Below, in pieces: positions 53,070 to 62,465 of a stretch of DNA of 64,000 nucleotides. Each line of letters begins with the position of its first letter. Position 1 is the stretch's first letter. The notes beneath the pieces were generated by a model. It saw only the letters and a program-made list of their open reading frames with translations, did not search any database and was not told the origin of the DNA. Made by a program: the position numbers and the translations under genes. The stretch comes from Pannonibacter carbonis. Lineage in GTDB: Bacteria > Pseudomonadota > Alphaproteobacteria > Rhizobiales > Stappiaceae. Location of the stretch: NCBI RefSeq assembly GCF_003012935.1, contig NZ_PUDR01000008.1, forward strand, positions 1-64,000, written 5' to 3'.

Positions 53070-53313
53070 TCTGGGATTGCACCTGGTTTGTTCCGGAGGG
53101 GCTGCTCTCGCTCCGGGACTGGTGCTCCCGTGTCGGCAGGCTGGTTGATTTTCTCTCGGTTTTGTGGTTCTTCCCTTGTAAAGGTCGTGGCTCCGTGAGG
53201 ATGCCGCGCCATTTTTGTTTGATGCGCGGGACTTTCCTTCGGAAGCCGCGCGGCGCAGGTGCCCAGGTGGCGGGATGCGCCCTATCCCTTGAAGCAGGAC
53301 AGAAGCGACCGAC

Positions 53314-54543
53314 ATGGCGATCACGCTTGACCTTGCGCAGCGCGCAGACATTTCCCGGCCGGCATCTGCCGCCATGGCGGCGAACCTTGTTGCCGCCCCG
53401 GAGAAGCCGACGCTCATCGGGCTTGATCGCGCTGGCCTTGCTGAGGCAATGGCCTCGATCGACATTCCCGAGCGCCAGCGCAAGATGCGAGCGCAGCAAC
53501 TGTGGCATTGGCTTTATGTGCGCGGCGCCTCCGACTTTGGTCAGATGACCAACATCGCCAAGGACCTGCGTGTCACGCTCGATGATCATTTCAGCATTGC
53601 ACGGCCGGAAATCGTGTCCGAGCAGATCTCGGTCGACGGCACCCGCAAGTGGCTGTTTCGCTTTCCGCCGCGTGGCGCAGGTCGCCCTGTCGAGATTGAA
53701 ACGGTCTACATTCCGGAAGAAGGGCGCGGCACGCTCTGCGTTTCCTCTCAAGTTGGCTGCACGTTGACCTGTACCTTCTGCCATACCGGCACCCAGAAGA
53801 TGGTCCGCAACCTGACCTCGGAAGAGATCCTGTCGCAGGTGCTGATCGCGCGCGACCGCCTTGGCGATTTCCCGGATGCGGCGACACCGCAGGGTGCCAT
53901 CGTCCCCTCCGAAGGCCGGCTGGTGACCAATGTGGTCATGATGGGCATGGGTGAGCCGCTCTATAATTTCGACAATGTGAAACAGGCACTTCTGATCGCG
54001 TCTGACGGTGATGGTCTGTCCCTGTCCAAGCGCCGGATTACGTTGTCGACCTCCGGCGTGGTGCCGGAAATTGCCCGCACGGGTGACGAAATCGGCTGCA
54101 TGCTGGCGATTTCGCTCCATGCTGTCCGCGATGACCTGCGCGACGTGCTTGTACCGATCAACAAGAAGTGGCCGATCAAGGATCTTCTGGACGCCTGCCG
54201 CCGCTATCCGGGGCTGTCCAATGCCAAACGCATCACGTTCGAATATGTGATGCTCAAGGGCGTCAATGACAGCGATGCGGACGCACGCGAACTGGTGCGG
54301 CTGCTGGCTGGTATTCCGGCGAAGATCAACCTGATCCCGTTCAATCCCTGGCCGGGCTCTGAATACGAGTGCTCGGACTGGGAGCGCATCGAGCATTTCG
54401 CCGACATCGTCAACCGAGCCGGTTATGCCTCTCCGATCCGCACGCCGCGCGGCCGCGATATCTTTGCCGCCTGCGGTCAGCTGAAATCAGCATCGGAGCG
54501 GATGCGCAAGAAAGACCGCGACGCGCTGGACGGTGCGGCCTGA
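53314..54543 (+). CDS. rlmN: dual-specificity 23S rRNA/tRNA adenine-C2 methyltransferase
   Basis: A 409-residue radical-SAM enzyme that methylates A2503 of 23S rRNA and A37 of some tRNAs. The cluster motif is [11 protein letters not shown] (C-x3-C-x2-C). [18 protein letters not shown]-type [17 protein letters not shown] and the product-release Cys in FAACGQLKS are all conserved. [26 protein letters not shown] is the N-terminal domain. The ATG at 53314 gives slightly more than family length. Single-gene unit ending in a terminator shared with iorB. Confidence 0.96.
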   Translation: MAITLDLAQRADISRPASAAMAANLVAAPEKPTLIGLDRAGLAEAMASIDIPERQRKMRAQQLWHWLYVRGASDFGQMTNIAKDLRVTLDDHFSIARPEIVSEQISVDGTRKWLFRFPPRGAGRPVEIETVYIPEEGRGTLCVSSQVGCTLTCTFCHTGTQKMVRNLTSEEILSQVLIARDRLGDFPDAATPQGAIVPSEGRLVTNVVMMGMGEPLYNFDNVKQALLIASDGDGLSLSKRRITLSTSGVVPEIARTGDEIGCMLAISLHAVRDDLRDVLVPINKKWPIKDLLDACRRYPGLSNAKRITFEYVMLKGVNDSDADARELVRLLAGIPAKINLIPFNPWPGSEYECSDWERIEHFADIVNRAGYASPIRTPRGRDIFAACGQLKSASERMRKKDRDALDGAA

Positions 54544-54571
54544 TCTTACGGAGTTGCGTGACAACAGGTCT

Positions 54572-54600
54572 GAGGCCGCCCATTGGGCGGCCTCTTCTCT
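54572..54600. terminator. shared terminator of rlmN and iorB
   Basis: GAGGCCGCCC-ATT-GGGCGGCCTC is a perfect 10-bp stem, followed by TTCTCTTTC on the plus strand. It ends just before the iorB stop codon. Confidence 0.88.
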
Positions 54601-54601
54601 T

Positions 54602-56791
54602 TCAGGCCAGACCGCTGCGGGAGAACGGCAGGTTTGTCACCCACTCGCCACGTGCCGCAGCAATCGCATTGGCAACGGCCGGGCCGATGGGCGGCGTTCC
54701 AGGTTCGCCGATGCCGGTCGGGGCCTCCGTCGAGGGGATGATGTGGACCTCGATCTGTGGCATGTCCGTCAGGCGCAGCGGCAGATAGCTGTCGAAGTTT
54801 GACTGGTCCACTTCGCCCGCCGTCAGCGTGATCTCGTTGCGCAGGATGGCACCAAGGCCATAACCGATGCCGCCTTCGATCTGGGCCTTGATGTTGTCCG
54901 GATTGACCGGCACGCCGCAGTCGACAGCGCAGACGACCTTTTCCACTTTCACCGTTCCGTCATCCCGGAACGAGATTTCTGCGATCTCTGCCACGTAGCT
55001 GTTGAATGACTTGTGCACGGCGACACCACGGAAACGGCCCTCGGCCAAGGGAGTACCCCAGCCCGCTTTCTCTGCCGTCAGCTTCAGCACCGCCAGCTTG
55101 CGCGGGTCGTTCTTCAGCAGCTCCTCGCGATAGGCGACCGGGTCCTTGCCGGCTTCCCGGGCGACCCGGTCCAGCATCGTTTCCATGACATAGGCCGTGT
55201 GAGTGTGGCCGACCGATCGCCACCACAGGACAGGCACTGCGGTCTTGGCGTTGTGGACCTCGACATGCAGGTTTTCCAGCGCGTAAGGGGTGTTGCCAAG
55301 TCCCTCGACGCTGGTCTCATCAACGCCGTTCTTGACGACGAAAGACTCGAAGGCCGTACCGATCATGATCGACTTGCCGGCAACCCGATGATTCCAGCCG
55401 ACGATCCGGCCTTCGGCATCGAGGCCGACGCGAACCTTGTGCGCCATCATGGGACGATAGTAGCCGCCCTTGATGTCATCCTCGCGGGTCCAGACAATCT
55501 TCAAGTGACGGGGCGCATTGCCCTTGTCGAGCCAGGCCTTCGCCAGAAGGGCAGCCTCGGCAAAATAGTGGCTGTCCGGCTGGGCGCGGCGACCGAACGA
55601 ACCGCCTGCCCATAGGGTGTTGATGGCAATCTTGTCCGGGGTGAGGCCGAGGACCTGGGCTGCGACCATCTGGTCGATGGTCTGGAACTGGGCCCCGGTC
55701 CAGAAGGTCGCCGTGCTGCCGTCGAACAGCACGGTGATATCCAGCGGCTCCATCGGTGCATGGGCAAGGAAGGGGAAGCTGTAGTCGGCTTCGATGACCT
55801 TGGCAGCGCCGGCAAGCGCGGCTTCGGCGTCGCCCTCGCCGTGGGCCTTGAGGCCGGGCTGGGCAGTCAGTTCGGCCAGTTCCTTTGCCATTTCGTCACT
55901 TGAGCGCATTTCGGCTGCGCTGTCGTCAAAGGTGACGCTCAGTGCGTCGCGTCCCTGCATGGCGGACCAGGTGTCCTTTGCCAGAACGGCGACACCGCTG
56001 GGCAGGCCAATGATATCACTGACCCCGTCGACTGCCCGTGCGGCGCTGTCATCGAAGCTGGCCACTGTGCCGCCGAAGCGGTTCGGCCGGGCAAGGACGG
56101 CAACCAGCATGTTGTCGAAGCGCTGGTCCATGCCGTAGACGCCGGCAGCGCCGGTCGTCTTGCTGCGCGTATCCAGGCGCGGGAACGATTTGCCGATATA
56201 GACCCACTGGTCGGGCGTCTTGAGCGGTGCTTCGGCCGGAACTGGCTCGGCGGACGCGAGGCCGGCCATCTCGCCAAATCCTGCAGACTTGCCCGAGGCA
56301 TGGCTGAGATTGCCCGCGCTGACGGTGATCTCGCCGGCCGGAACCGACCAGGCCTTGGCCGCAGCGGCAATGAGCATGGCGCGCGCGGTTGCCCCCGCCT
56401 GGCGATATTGCTGGAAGGAATTTGCGATGGCGGTGGAGCCGCCCGTGCCCTGCATGCCGAAGAAGAGGTTCTTGTAGACCTCCGCATTGGCCGGTGCGAA
56501 TTCGACCTGGACCTGATCCCAGGCGGCATCCAGTTCGTCGGCAACCAGCGTGGCAAGGCCTGTGGCAATGCCCTGGCCCTTGTCGAGGTGTTTTGACAAC
56601 ACCATCACGCTGCCATCGGCACGGATGTGGAGGAAAGGTTGCACGAGACTGTCGCCAGTTGCGGCTTTTGCCGGGCTGCCGGGAAGTCGCAGGGCAAGCA
56701 GCAGGCCGCCGGCAGCGCCAGCGGTCAGCTTGAGGAAGGTGCGGCGGGACGGGGTGGCAGCGGCGATCGGACTTGTCAGATGGTGCAGCAT
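54602..56791 (-). CDS. iorB: molybdopterin-binding aldehyde/isoquinoline oxidoreductase, large subunit
   Basis: A 729-residue xanthine-oxidase-family subunit. The N-terminus has a twin-arginine signal (SRRTFLKLTAGAAGGLLLAL), so the folded complex is exported to the periplasm. GMQGTGGSTAIANSFQQYRQAGATARAML, WAGGSFGRRAQPDS and NPDNIKAQIEGGIGYGLGAIL-like blocks are those of the IorB/PaoC-type molybdenum subunits. With the [2Fe-2S] partner it forms a two-subunit periplasmic dehydrogenase of aldehydes or N-heterocycles; the substrate is not readable. It starts three bases after iorA. Confidence 0.9.
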   Translation of the reverse strand: MLHHLTSPIAAATPSRRTFLKLTAGAAGGLLLALRLPGSPAKAATGDSLVQPFLHIRADGSVMVLSKHLDKGQGIATGLATLVADELDAAWDQVQVEFAPANAEVYKNLFFGMQGTGGSTAIANSFQQYRQAGATARAMLIAAAAKAWSVPAGEITVSAGNLSHASGKSAGFGEMAGLASAEPVPAEAPLKTPDQWVYIGKSFPRLDTRSKTTGAAGVYGMDQRFDNMLVAVLARPNRFGGTVASFDDSAARAVDGVSDIIGLPSGVAVLAKDTWSAMQGRDALSVTFDDSAAEMRSSDEMAKELAELTAQPGLKAHGEGDAEAALAGAAKVIEADYSFPFLAHAPMEPLDITVLFDGSTATFWTGAQFQTIDQMVAAQVLGLTPDKIAINTLWAGGSFGRRAQPDSHYFAEAALLAKAWLDKGNAPRHLKIVWTREDDIKGGYYRPMMAHKVRVGLDAEGRIVGWNHRVAGKSIMIGTAFESFVVKNGVDETSVEGLGNTPYALENLHVEVHNAKTAVPVLWWRSVGHTHTAYVMETMLDRVAREAGKDPVAYREELLKNDPRKLAVLKLTAEKAGWGTPLAEGRFRGVAVHKSFNSYVAEIAEISFRDDGTVKVEKVVCAVDCGVPVNPDNIKAQIEGGIGYGLGAILRNEITLTAGEVDQSNFDSYLPLRLTDMPQIEVHIIPSTEAPTGIGEPGTPPIGPAVANAIAAARGEWVTNLPFSRSGLA

Positions 56792-56794
56792 GGA

Positions 56795-57256
56795 TCAGCC
56801 CTCCAGCTTTTCGGCAGCGAGATGGATGGCGCTGCGGATCCGGGCATAGGTGGCGCAGCGGCAGACATTGCCGTCCATGGCCGCGTCGATGTCCTCATCG
56901 GTCGGTTTTGGCGTTTCGGTCAGAAGAGCAGTTGCGGCCATGATCTGCCCGGACTGGCAATAGCCGCATTGCGGCACGTCGAGTTCCGTCCAGGCCGCGC
57001 GGATGGCGGCCGCAGCCGGCGATTCAATGCCTTCGATCGTCGTGATGTTGGCCCCTTCCGCGTCACCGAGGAAGGTCTGGCAGGAGCGGACCGGGGTGCC
57101 ATCGAGATGAATGGTACAGGCACCGCACTGGGCAACGCCGCAGCCGAATTTCGTTCCAGTAAGACCGAGTGTGTCGCGCAGGATCCAGAGAAGGGGCGTC
57201 TCTGGATCCGCGTCGATAACGCGCGCCTCCCCGTTCAAGGTTAGGGAAATTGCCAT
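56795..57256 (-). CDS. iorA: [2Fe-2S] subunit of molybdenum oxidoreductase
   Basis: A 153-residue iron-sulphur subunit. The plant-type cluster ligands are in FGCGVAQCGACTIHLDG with a later Cys in VRSCQTFLGD. The second cluster is in PQCGYCQSGQIMAAT and RCATYARIRSAI. It passes electrons from the molybdopterin centre of IorB. It has no signal peptide and would travel with IorB. The ATG at 57256 faces the divergent tetR gene, and two TetR-type dyads lie in between. Confidence 0.92.
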   Translation of the reverse strand: MAISLTLNGEARVIDADPETPLLWILRDTLGLTGTKFGCGVAQCGACTIHLDGTPVRSCQTFLGDAEGANITTIEGIESPAAAAIRAAWTELDVPQCGYCQSGQIMAATALLTETPKPTDEDIDAAMDGNVCRCATYARIRSAIHLAAEKLEG

Positions 57257-57291
57257 GTCACGTCTCCCGTGGCTAAAACCTGGCTGAAGGA

Positions 57292-57314
57292 GTAAACTAC
57301 ACGGTGCAGTTTAC
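57292..57314. promoter_or_regulatory. TetR-type operator 1
   Basis: GTAAACT-N9-AGTTTAC, perfect 7-bp arms. It lies 35 bases upstream of the iorA start codon and shares the GTAAACT/AGTTTAC arms with the second dyad. Confidence 0.75.
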
Positions 57315-57331
57315 ATCCGGTCCGAGCCATC

Positions 57332-57351
57332 TGTAAACTCCCGAGTTTACA
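57332..57351. promoter_or_regulatory. TetR-type operator 2
   Basis: TGTAAACT-CCCG-AGTTTACA, perfect 8-bp arms, 30 bases before the tetR ATG. Sites 1 and 2 are 40 bp apart between centres, close to four helical turns. Confidence 0.75.
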
Positions 57352-57380
57352 TAGGGTGCATTTTTTGAGATCAAAGCCCC

Positions 57381-57986
57381 ATGAGCGAGAGTCAGGGCCT
57401 TTCTGTCAGCGACCAGAAGCGCAAGCAGATCATCGAGGCAGCGATTGCGGAGTTTCAGGAACGGGGATTTGCCGGGGCCAGCATGGACCGCATCTCCGAT
57501 CGTGCCGCCGTGTCCAAGCGCACGGTCTACAATCACTTCGCCAGCAAGGACGTGCTGTTCCGGGCCATCATCGATTGTCTGACGGACCGCATGCTTGCGG
57601 CGCTTGATGTGGTTTATGTTCCGGGTGAAGACTTCAGGACGCAGCTGTTGCGTCTCGGCTGGGCCGAAGGAAATCTCCTGATCGATCCCTGTTTCATGCG
57701 CATGGCGCGGATGCTGATGGGCGAAACCATCCGTCATCCGGCGCTCGCGGCCGAGTTTGCCCAGCAGGTCGACAAGATGCGCGCCTTTGGCGCATTCATG
57801 GACGCAGCCTTCGCCGACGGTGCGCTGACGCAGGGCACGCCCGAGCTTGCTGCGACCCAGTTCATGGGCCTGATCAAGGCGCGTGGGTTCTATCCCTACC
57901 TCATGACGGGCGGCGCGCCTGACCGTGCAACGATGCAGGCCATCGTCGATGACGCCGTTTCCCTGATGATCAAGGCGTACACCTGA
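57381..57986 (+). CDS. TetR-family regulator of iorA-iorB
   Basis: A 201-residue TetR protein. The N-terminal helix-turn-helix is KRKQIIEAAIAEFQERGFAGASMDRISDRAAVSKRTVYNHFASKDVLF-type sequence at residues ~10-60. The rest is the helical ligand domain, with family-like FMRMARMLMGETIRHPALAAEF. It is divergent from iorAB and two perfect dyads lie in the gap, so it probably represses both directions. The inducer is likely the oxidoreductase substrate. Confidence in the family is high; target by context. Confidence 0.92.
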   Translation: MSESQGLSVSDQKRKQIIEAAIAEFQERGFAGASMDRISDRAAVSKRTVYNHFASKDVLFRAIIDCLTDRMLAALDVVYVPGEDFRTQLLRLGWAEGNLLIDPCFMRMARMLMGETIRHPALAAEFAQQVDKMRAFGAFMDAAFADGALTQGTPELAATQFMGLIKARGFYPYLMTGGAPDRATMQAIVDDAVSLMIKAYT

Positions 57987-58079
57987 GGCGCCTCTGGAAC
58001 TGAAGGCCAGCGTCTACTTGCCTCAGCTTGATGAGACCGAGCGAGATCCAGGAAGCAAACGCGGGTTGTCAGTGGTCAA

Positions 58080-58102
58080 AGGCCGACGCGATGCGCCGGC
58101 CT
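58080..58102 (-). terminator. stem after the chemoreceptor gene
   Basis: AGGCCG and CGGCCT pair, with CGC-GAT-GCG inside and one mismatch. On the minus strand TTTGAC follows. Weak terminator for the chemoreceptor; also lies after tetR. Confidence 0.5.
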
Positions 58103-58127
58103 CTGTCATTCATCCGATCGGTCGCGG

Positions 58128-60269
58128 TCAGGCTGCTGCGACGTTGCGCAGGAACGAACTTACCAGATGGCCAAGCTGATCGACCCGACCGGCTACAGAG
58201 CCGGATGCCGTGTCGACTTCGTTGGCACAGGTTCGGGTTTCCGCCACCGAACTGGTCACTTCGTTCATGTTGCGGGCTGCGGCCACCGTGCTGCTGGAGG
58301 TGTCGCTTGCGCTGCGGCTGATTTCCCGCGTGGCTGCGTCCTGTTCCTGTACGGCGGCGGCAATCGAGCTGGTGTACTGGTTTGCCTTGTCCATGATTTC
58401 GGCAATGCCGCTGATGGCGCGAACAGCGTCACCGGTCCAGGACTGGATTTCAGAGACCTGGCCGCTGATTTCCTCGGTAGCCTTGGAGGTCTGGTTGGCC
58501 AGTTCCTTGACTTCGGCGGCAACGACCGCAAAGCCACGGCCAGCTTCCCCGGCACGGGCGGCCTCAATCGTGGCATTCAGGGCAAGAAGGTTGGTCTGTT
58601 CGGCGATGGCGCGAATAAGGTCGACAACTTCCCCGATTCGTTGCGCGGCCGTGGCGAGATTGTTCATCTTCTCGTTGCTCTCGATGGCCTGCTGCGTCGC
58701 ATCACGGATGACAAGGGTTGTCTCGTTGACGCGGCCACCGATCTCGGAAATCGAAGCGGAAAGCTCCTCGGCTGCGGATGCGACGACCTGCACGTTCTCC
58801 GACGCCGTTGTTGTCGCGTCCGCTGCATTGCCTGCGGTCGCTGCGGCTGAGGTCGAGATCCGGATCAGGTTCTGTGCCGTTGTCTGCATCTGCTGCATGT
58901 TGGAGGCCACAGATCCAAGCATTTCCTCTGACTGGAAGCGGAACTGGTCGAGCAGGTCCTCGATCCGCTTCTGCCGTGCCAGGCGTTCTTCCTGCTCGCG
59001 CGCTTCGGCGGCAGCAAGACGCGCTTGTTCGGCCACGGTATCGCGGAAGCCGGCGATGGCCTGGGCAATATCGCCGATTTCGTCCTTGCGGCTTGCTGCC
59101 GTGAAGTCGACGTCGACATTGCCGCCGGCAAGCTCGGAGGCATCGCGCACCAGCCCCTGGATAGGCCGAACAATGCCACGGGCGATGAACAGGCCAACCA
59201 GCGCCACAACGACGGCAGCGCCGGCGAAGATAAACAGGATCTGGTTGCGCAGTTGCCGTGCTGGCGCGGTCACCTCGTCATAATCCTGAACGGCGACGAT
59301 GGCCCAGTTCGTGCCCTGGAATTCAAGTGGCGTGACAGCGGCAACAAAAGTCGCGTTACGGTACCCGGTCAACTCGCCGGCGGCGGTCTTGCCGGAGATG
59401 CCGGCAGCAATAATGTCGCCACTGAGTTCAGTCACCTGGATATCGTTCACCTCGGGCGACTTGGCTGAGTCCGCCCGGAACCGTCCATCTGCGCCAATCA
59501 GGATGGTCTCACCACTGACCCCAAGTCCACCAGCCTGGCCCATGATGCTGTTCAGGCGATCAACCGGCATCTGGAAGGCAAGCACGCCAATCCGCTCCCC
59601 ATCGCGAAAGACGGGAGTTGCGATAAAACTGGCCTGGGCCCCGTTGCTGGGGCCGTAGCCTTGGAAGTCGAAGAAAGCTGCGGTCCCGGCCGGCGACATG
59701 GCAGCAGCCCGGAACGCGTTGCCGAGATCGCTCTCTTTCCAAGTGCCGGTGTTCAGGTTGGTCGCGTAGTCCAGTTCCTTGAAGACCGTGTAGATCAGAT
59801 CTCCCGACTGGTTGAACAGAAAGATGTCATAGTAGCCGCGGGTCTTGAGGAAGTCGCGCAGCCAGGGATGGTAAGTGCCGTGAACTGTATCATAGGCGCT
59901 CGTCCCGGCACTCATCAGGGCGTCTTTTTCCCCGGTCGGGTTCGGATTGTCCTCGATATAGGCCTTCTGCAGCGTTGCATGCGGATTTTCACCAAGTTGT
60001 TTCCATGCATCGTCATAAGCAAGCAGTGCCTGCGAGACCATCGGACTGCGGCTGATGACGGACAGGTCTTCGACGATACTGCCCAGATACTGCGCCAGTT
60101 CGGCCTTCCGGGCTTCCGCCAGGGCCTCGAGTTTGACTTCCGATGCCTTGAGCAGTTCACTTGAACTGCTCTGGTAGGACAGAACGCCGATGAGTGCGCC
60201 GGTTGCCAGGGCGCAGCCGACGAGCGCTGCGGGAATCCGGATGCTCAGCCGTGCAAGCGAAAATGCCAT
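58128..60269 (-). CDS. methyl-accepting chemotaxis protein with periplasmic Cache sensor
   Basis: A 713-residue chemoreceptor. Helix 1 (~10-30) and helix 2 (~345-370) enclose a ~310-residue dCache-like sensor (YYDIFLFNQSGDLIYTVFKE, then AQASFIATPVFRDGERIGVLAFQMP). HAMP is RGIVRPIQGLVRDASELAGGNVDV, followed by a coiled coil (AEAREQEERLARQKRIEDLLDQ). The signalling tip DLIRAIAEQTNLLALNATIEAARAGEAGRGFAVVAAEVKELA-type block is intact. It lacks a C-terminal CheR-binding pentapeptide. No che genes are near. The ligand is unknown. Confidence 0.94.
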   Translation of the reverse strand: MAFSLARLSIRIPAALVGCALATGALIGVLSYQSSSSELLKASEVKLEALAEARKAELAQYLGSIVEDLSVISRSPMVSQALLAYDDAWKQLGENPHATLQKAYIEDNPNPTGEKDALMSAGTSAYDTVHGTYHPWLRDFLKTRGYYDIFLFNQSGDLIYTVFKELDYATNLNTGTWKESDLGNAFRAAAMSPAGTAAFFDFQGYGPSNGAQASFIATPVFRDGERIGVLAFQMPVDRLNSIMGQAGGLGVSGETILIGADGRFRADSAKSPEVNDIQVTELSGDIIAAGISGKTAAGELTGYRNATFVAAVTPLEFQGTNWAIVAVQDYDEVTAPARQLRNQILFIFAGAAVVVALVGLFIARGIVRPIQGLVRDASELAGGNVDVDFTAASRKDEIGDIAQAIAGFRDTVAEQARLAAAEAREQEERLARQKRIEDLLDQFRFQSEEMLGSVASNMQQMQTTAQNLIRISTSAAATAGNAADATTTASENVQVVASAAEELSASISEIGGRVNETTLVIRDATQQAIESNEKMNNLATAAQRIGEVVDLIRAIAEQTNLLALNATIEAARAGEAGRGFAVVAAEVKELANQTSKATEEISGQVSEIQSWTGDAVRAISGIAEIMDKANQYTSSIAAAVQEQDAATREISRSASDTSSSTVAAARNMNEVTSSVAETRTCANEVDTASGSVAGRVDQLGHLVSSFLRNVAAA

Positions 60270-60465
60270 TTTTCTGTTCCCAACCTGTCCTGCTTCGGGA
60301 CTGTTGAATCCACTAAGCGCCTGTTGCTTTAATAAATGTCTAAAGTTCTCGGTCTTCAGTGGCGCAACGGAAGTTGTTGTTCAATTTTATCGGCTTGCGC
60401 GGTTGCGGGTTGTTCGTTAGGTAAAGGAAAGATTGTTTCGATATTCTGCATCTATTTCACTATAG

Positions 60466-60496
60466 CGAACATTGTGAACATGTTCGTTTCTGTTCG
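60466..60496. promoter_or_regulatory. nested GAACA/TGTTC dyad, candidate operator
   Basis: A perfect palindrome GAACATGTTC (60476-60485) sits inside outer arms CGAACA (60466-60471) and TGTTCG (60491-60496). Both dyads share a centre within one base. Four copies of the half-site in 31 bases suggest a repressor or activator binding array about 200 bases upstream of the chemoreceptor gene. Confidence 0.45.
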
Positions 60497-60583
60497 ATTT
60501 CGCTCACATAGGTGTGGGGTCTGGCGCTAGGTACTTGCTATCCTTTCAGCTGACCATCTCTAACCCTGCAAGGCCCTTGAAAG

Positions 60584-60611
60584 AAAAAGGACCGGCTATA
60601 ACCGGTCCTTT
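60584..60611 (-). terminator. rho-independent terminator of opgG
   Basis: AAAGGACCGG-CTATAA-CCGGTCCTTT, perfect 10-bp stem. On the minus strand it is followed by TTCTTTC after CCTTT. It lies 30 bases past the opgG stop. Confidence 0.85.
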
Positions 60612-60641
60612 CTCTTGGTTCCAAATCGGCAGCAAGGTGAT

Positions 60642-62198
60642 TTACTGCAGGCGCGCGACCAGTTCATGCGTGATCTGGCCAAGCCAGGTTTCGCTGACCA
60701 CATCGTCACCCTTCTTCAGGTAGACGCGGGCTTCGATCGGGTCGTGATCGGCAACCTTGGCGTCGAAGATCAGGCGCCAGCGGTCGGTTCCGACAACCGG
60801 CAGCAGATACGGGTTGATGGCTTCGCCGCGCGACAGTTCCACAACTGGCTTCACGCCATCGCTCTGGCCGAGGCCCTTGAGAGCCGGACCTTCGAAGTCG
60901 ATGGACACCTTGATCTGGTCTGCCGGGCGCGGCTGGCCCGGGACACCGCCCTGGCCGACGCGGGTTGCAACCGTGCGCGAACCCACGCCCGGAAGCGGAT
61001 GGTGGTCCTTCCAGTACATGCGATAGGCAAAGCGCCGCTCCTCGCCGGCGACCGGCAGGGTCTTCGGCAGGAAGTAGGCAACGATGTTGTCGTAGATCTC
61101 GTCGTCGGTCGGGATTTCGACCAGCTGGACAGCGCCTTCACCGAACGGAGCCTGCGGCTCGATCCACACCGACGGACGCTTGTCGTAGAACACGCCATCG
61201 TCTTCATAGTTGACGAAAGCTCGGTCACGCTGGGCAAGGCCAAAGCCCTTCAGGTTGGACGCCTGGAAGGTCGAGGTGCGCAGGCCCTTCGGGTTGTTCA
61301 GCGGACGCCAGATCTGCTCGCCATTTTCCATGACGATGGACAGGCCGTCGGTGTCATGCACCTCCGGACGCCAGTCGAGGCCCATCGAGCGGTTGGTCTC
61401 CGAGTACCAGTACATGCTGGTCAGCGGAGCGATCCCAAGGCGTTCAACGGGGGCGCGGAAGAACAGGCGGCTGTCGATGTCGATGGTCTGACCTTCGCCA
61501 TCGGCGTTGCGCATGGTCATCTTGTAGGCGCCAGCAACGCTCGGGCTGTCGAGCAGTGCGTAAAGGATCATGGTCTCGTCGGCATTCTCGCCCGGCGCGA
61601 GCCAGAACGAGGTGAAGCGCGGGAACTCTTCCGGCTGCGACATGCCGGTGTTGAGCGCCAGGCCGCGGGCGGACTGGCCGTACTGGTTGGACTGGCCGTC
61701 GGTGCGGAAGTAGGACGCGCCGAGGAAGGAGATCCAGTCGGTCTTCAGATCGCCGCGCATGATGCGGAAACCGGCAAAGCCGATATCTGCCGGCAGATCA
61801 CGGGCCGGGCTGTCGTCCGGGCTGGCGAAGTAGCTCGGATCATAGAGAATCTCGCGGGCAACACCGCTGTTGACCTCGTAGATCCTGACCGGCTGCTTGA
61901 AGTAGCGGCCAAGGTGGAAGAACTGCACCGGAGCCGTCTCTGAGATCTTCACGGTCTCGTCTGCATCGAAGCGGATCTTCCAGTGCGCATCAAAGTCGAT
62001 CTTTTCCAGCGTCTCGGCAGCACGCGTGCGCGTTTCGACATAGGGCTTGGCACCAAGTGCCTTTGCCTGATCGATCACGGCGTCGAAGCTGAACGGTTCG
62101 GCTGGGCCGCGCTTGGCGGACAGGTCGCCGGCGACCACGGGGAGGGCAGGGGCGGCGAGAATTCCAAGGAGCAGAAGGCAGGAAGCGATGAAACGCAT
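60642..62198 (-). CDS. opgG: periplasmic glucan biosynthesis protein OpgG/MdoG
   Basis: A 518-residue periplasmic protein with a signal peptide (MRFIASCLLLLGILAAPALPVVAG). FSFDAVIDQAKALGAKPYVE opens the family domain. RFTSFWLAPGENADETMILYALLDSPSVAGAYKM, APLTSMYWYSETNR and GSRTVATRVGQGG-type blocks follow. OpgG and OpgD act on osmoregulated periplasmic beta-glucans made by OpgH. No opgH neighbour is visible; the gene is a single unit, divergent from argG across 267 bases. Confidence 0.94.
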   Translation of the reverse strand: MRFIASCLLLLGILAAPALPVVAGDLSAKRGPAEPFSFDAVIDQAKALGAKPYVETRTRAAETLEKIDFDAHWKIRFDADETVKISETAPVQFFHLGRYFKQPVRIYEVNSGVAREILYDPSYFASPDDSPARDLPADIGFAGFRIMRGDLKTDWISFLGASYFRTDGQSNQYGQSARGLALNTGMSQPEEFPRFTSFWLAPGENADETMILYALLDSPSVAGAYKMTMRNADGEGQTIDIDSRLFFRAPVERLGIAPLTSMYWYSETNRSMGLDWRPEVHDTDGLSIVMENGEQIWRPLNNPKGLRTSTFQASNLKGFGLAQRDRAFVNYEDDGVFYDKRPSVWIEPQAPFGEGAVQLVEIPTDDEIYDNIVAYFLPKTLPVAGEERRFAYRMYWKDHHPLPGVGSRTVATRVGQGGVPGQPRPADQIKVSIDFEGPALKGLGQSDGVKPVVELSRGEAINPYLLPVVGTDRWRLIFDAKVADHDPIEARVYLKKGDDVVSETWLGQITHELVARLQ

Positions 62199-62465
62199 GG
62201 GTCACCCTTGTGGCAAAGGCGCCTGAAGCTGCAGGGAGGCAACGAGCGCCTCCCCACAAGGCGGCGGCGGAAAATACATCTGCCCCCGAATGCCTGCAAG
62301 CGGCTGATTCGCGGCGATGCATTCCATTTCCGAACAAGGTGAAGCCGCCTTACAAAAGGACTTTCCACTGCGCACGGTCCTGACTAGAGTGCCGGCGGTT
62401 TTGATGGCATTCGAACCTGGTTTCGGACGGCCAAATCTTTCGCAGAACAGCATCGGACATTTCTC

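Larger units (their letters stand above)
60270..60641. other. 372-base gene-free stretch upstream of the chemoreceptor
   Basis: No gene is seen. It is AT-richer than its surroundings. It holds a nested GAACA dyad at 60466-60496 and the opgG terminator at 60584-60611. The chemoreceptor promoter must lie here on the minus strand. Confidence 0.6.

Noticed and set aside
60466-60496. LexA box of the GTTC-N7-GTTC type
   Set aside because: The spacings between GTTC or GAAC copies are 5 and 6, not 7, and the arrangement is inverted, not direct.
62400-62425. ATTCGAACC near the argG start looks like the T-loop of a minus-strand tRNA
   Set aside because: The five flanking bases do not form a T-arm stem, and no anticodon arm or CCA end lies at the right distance.
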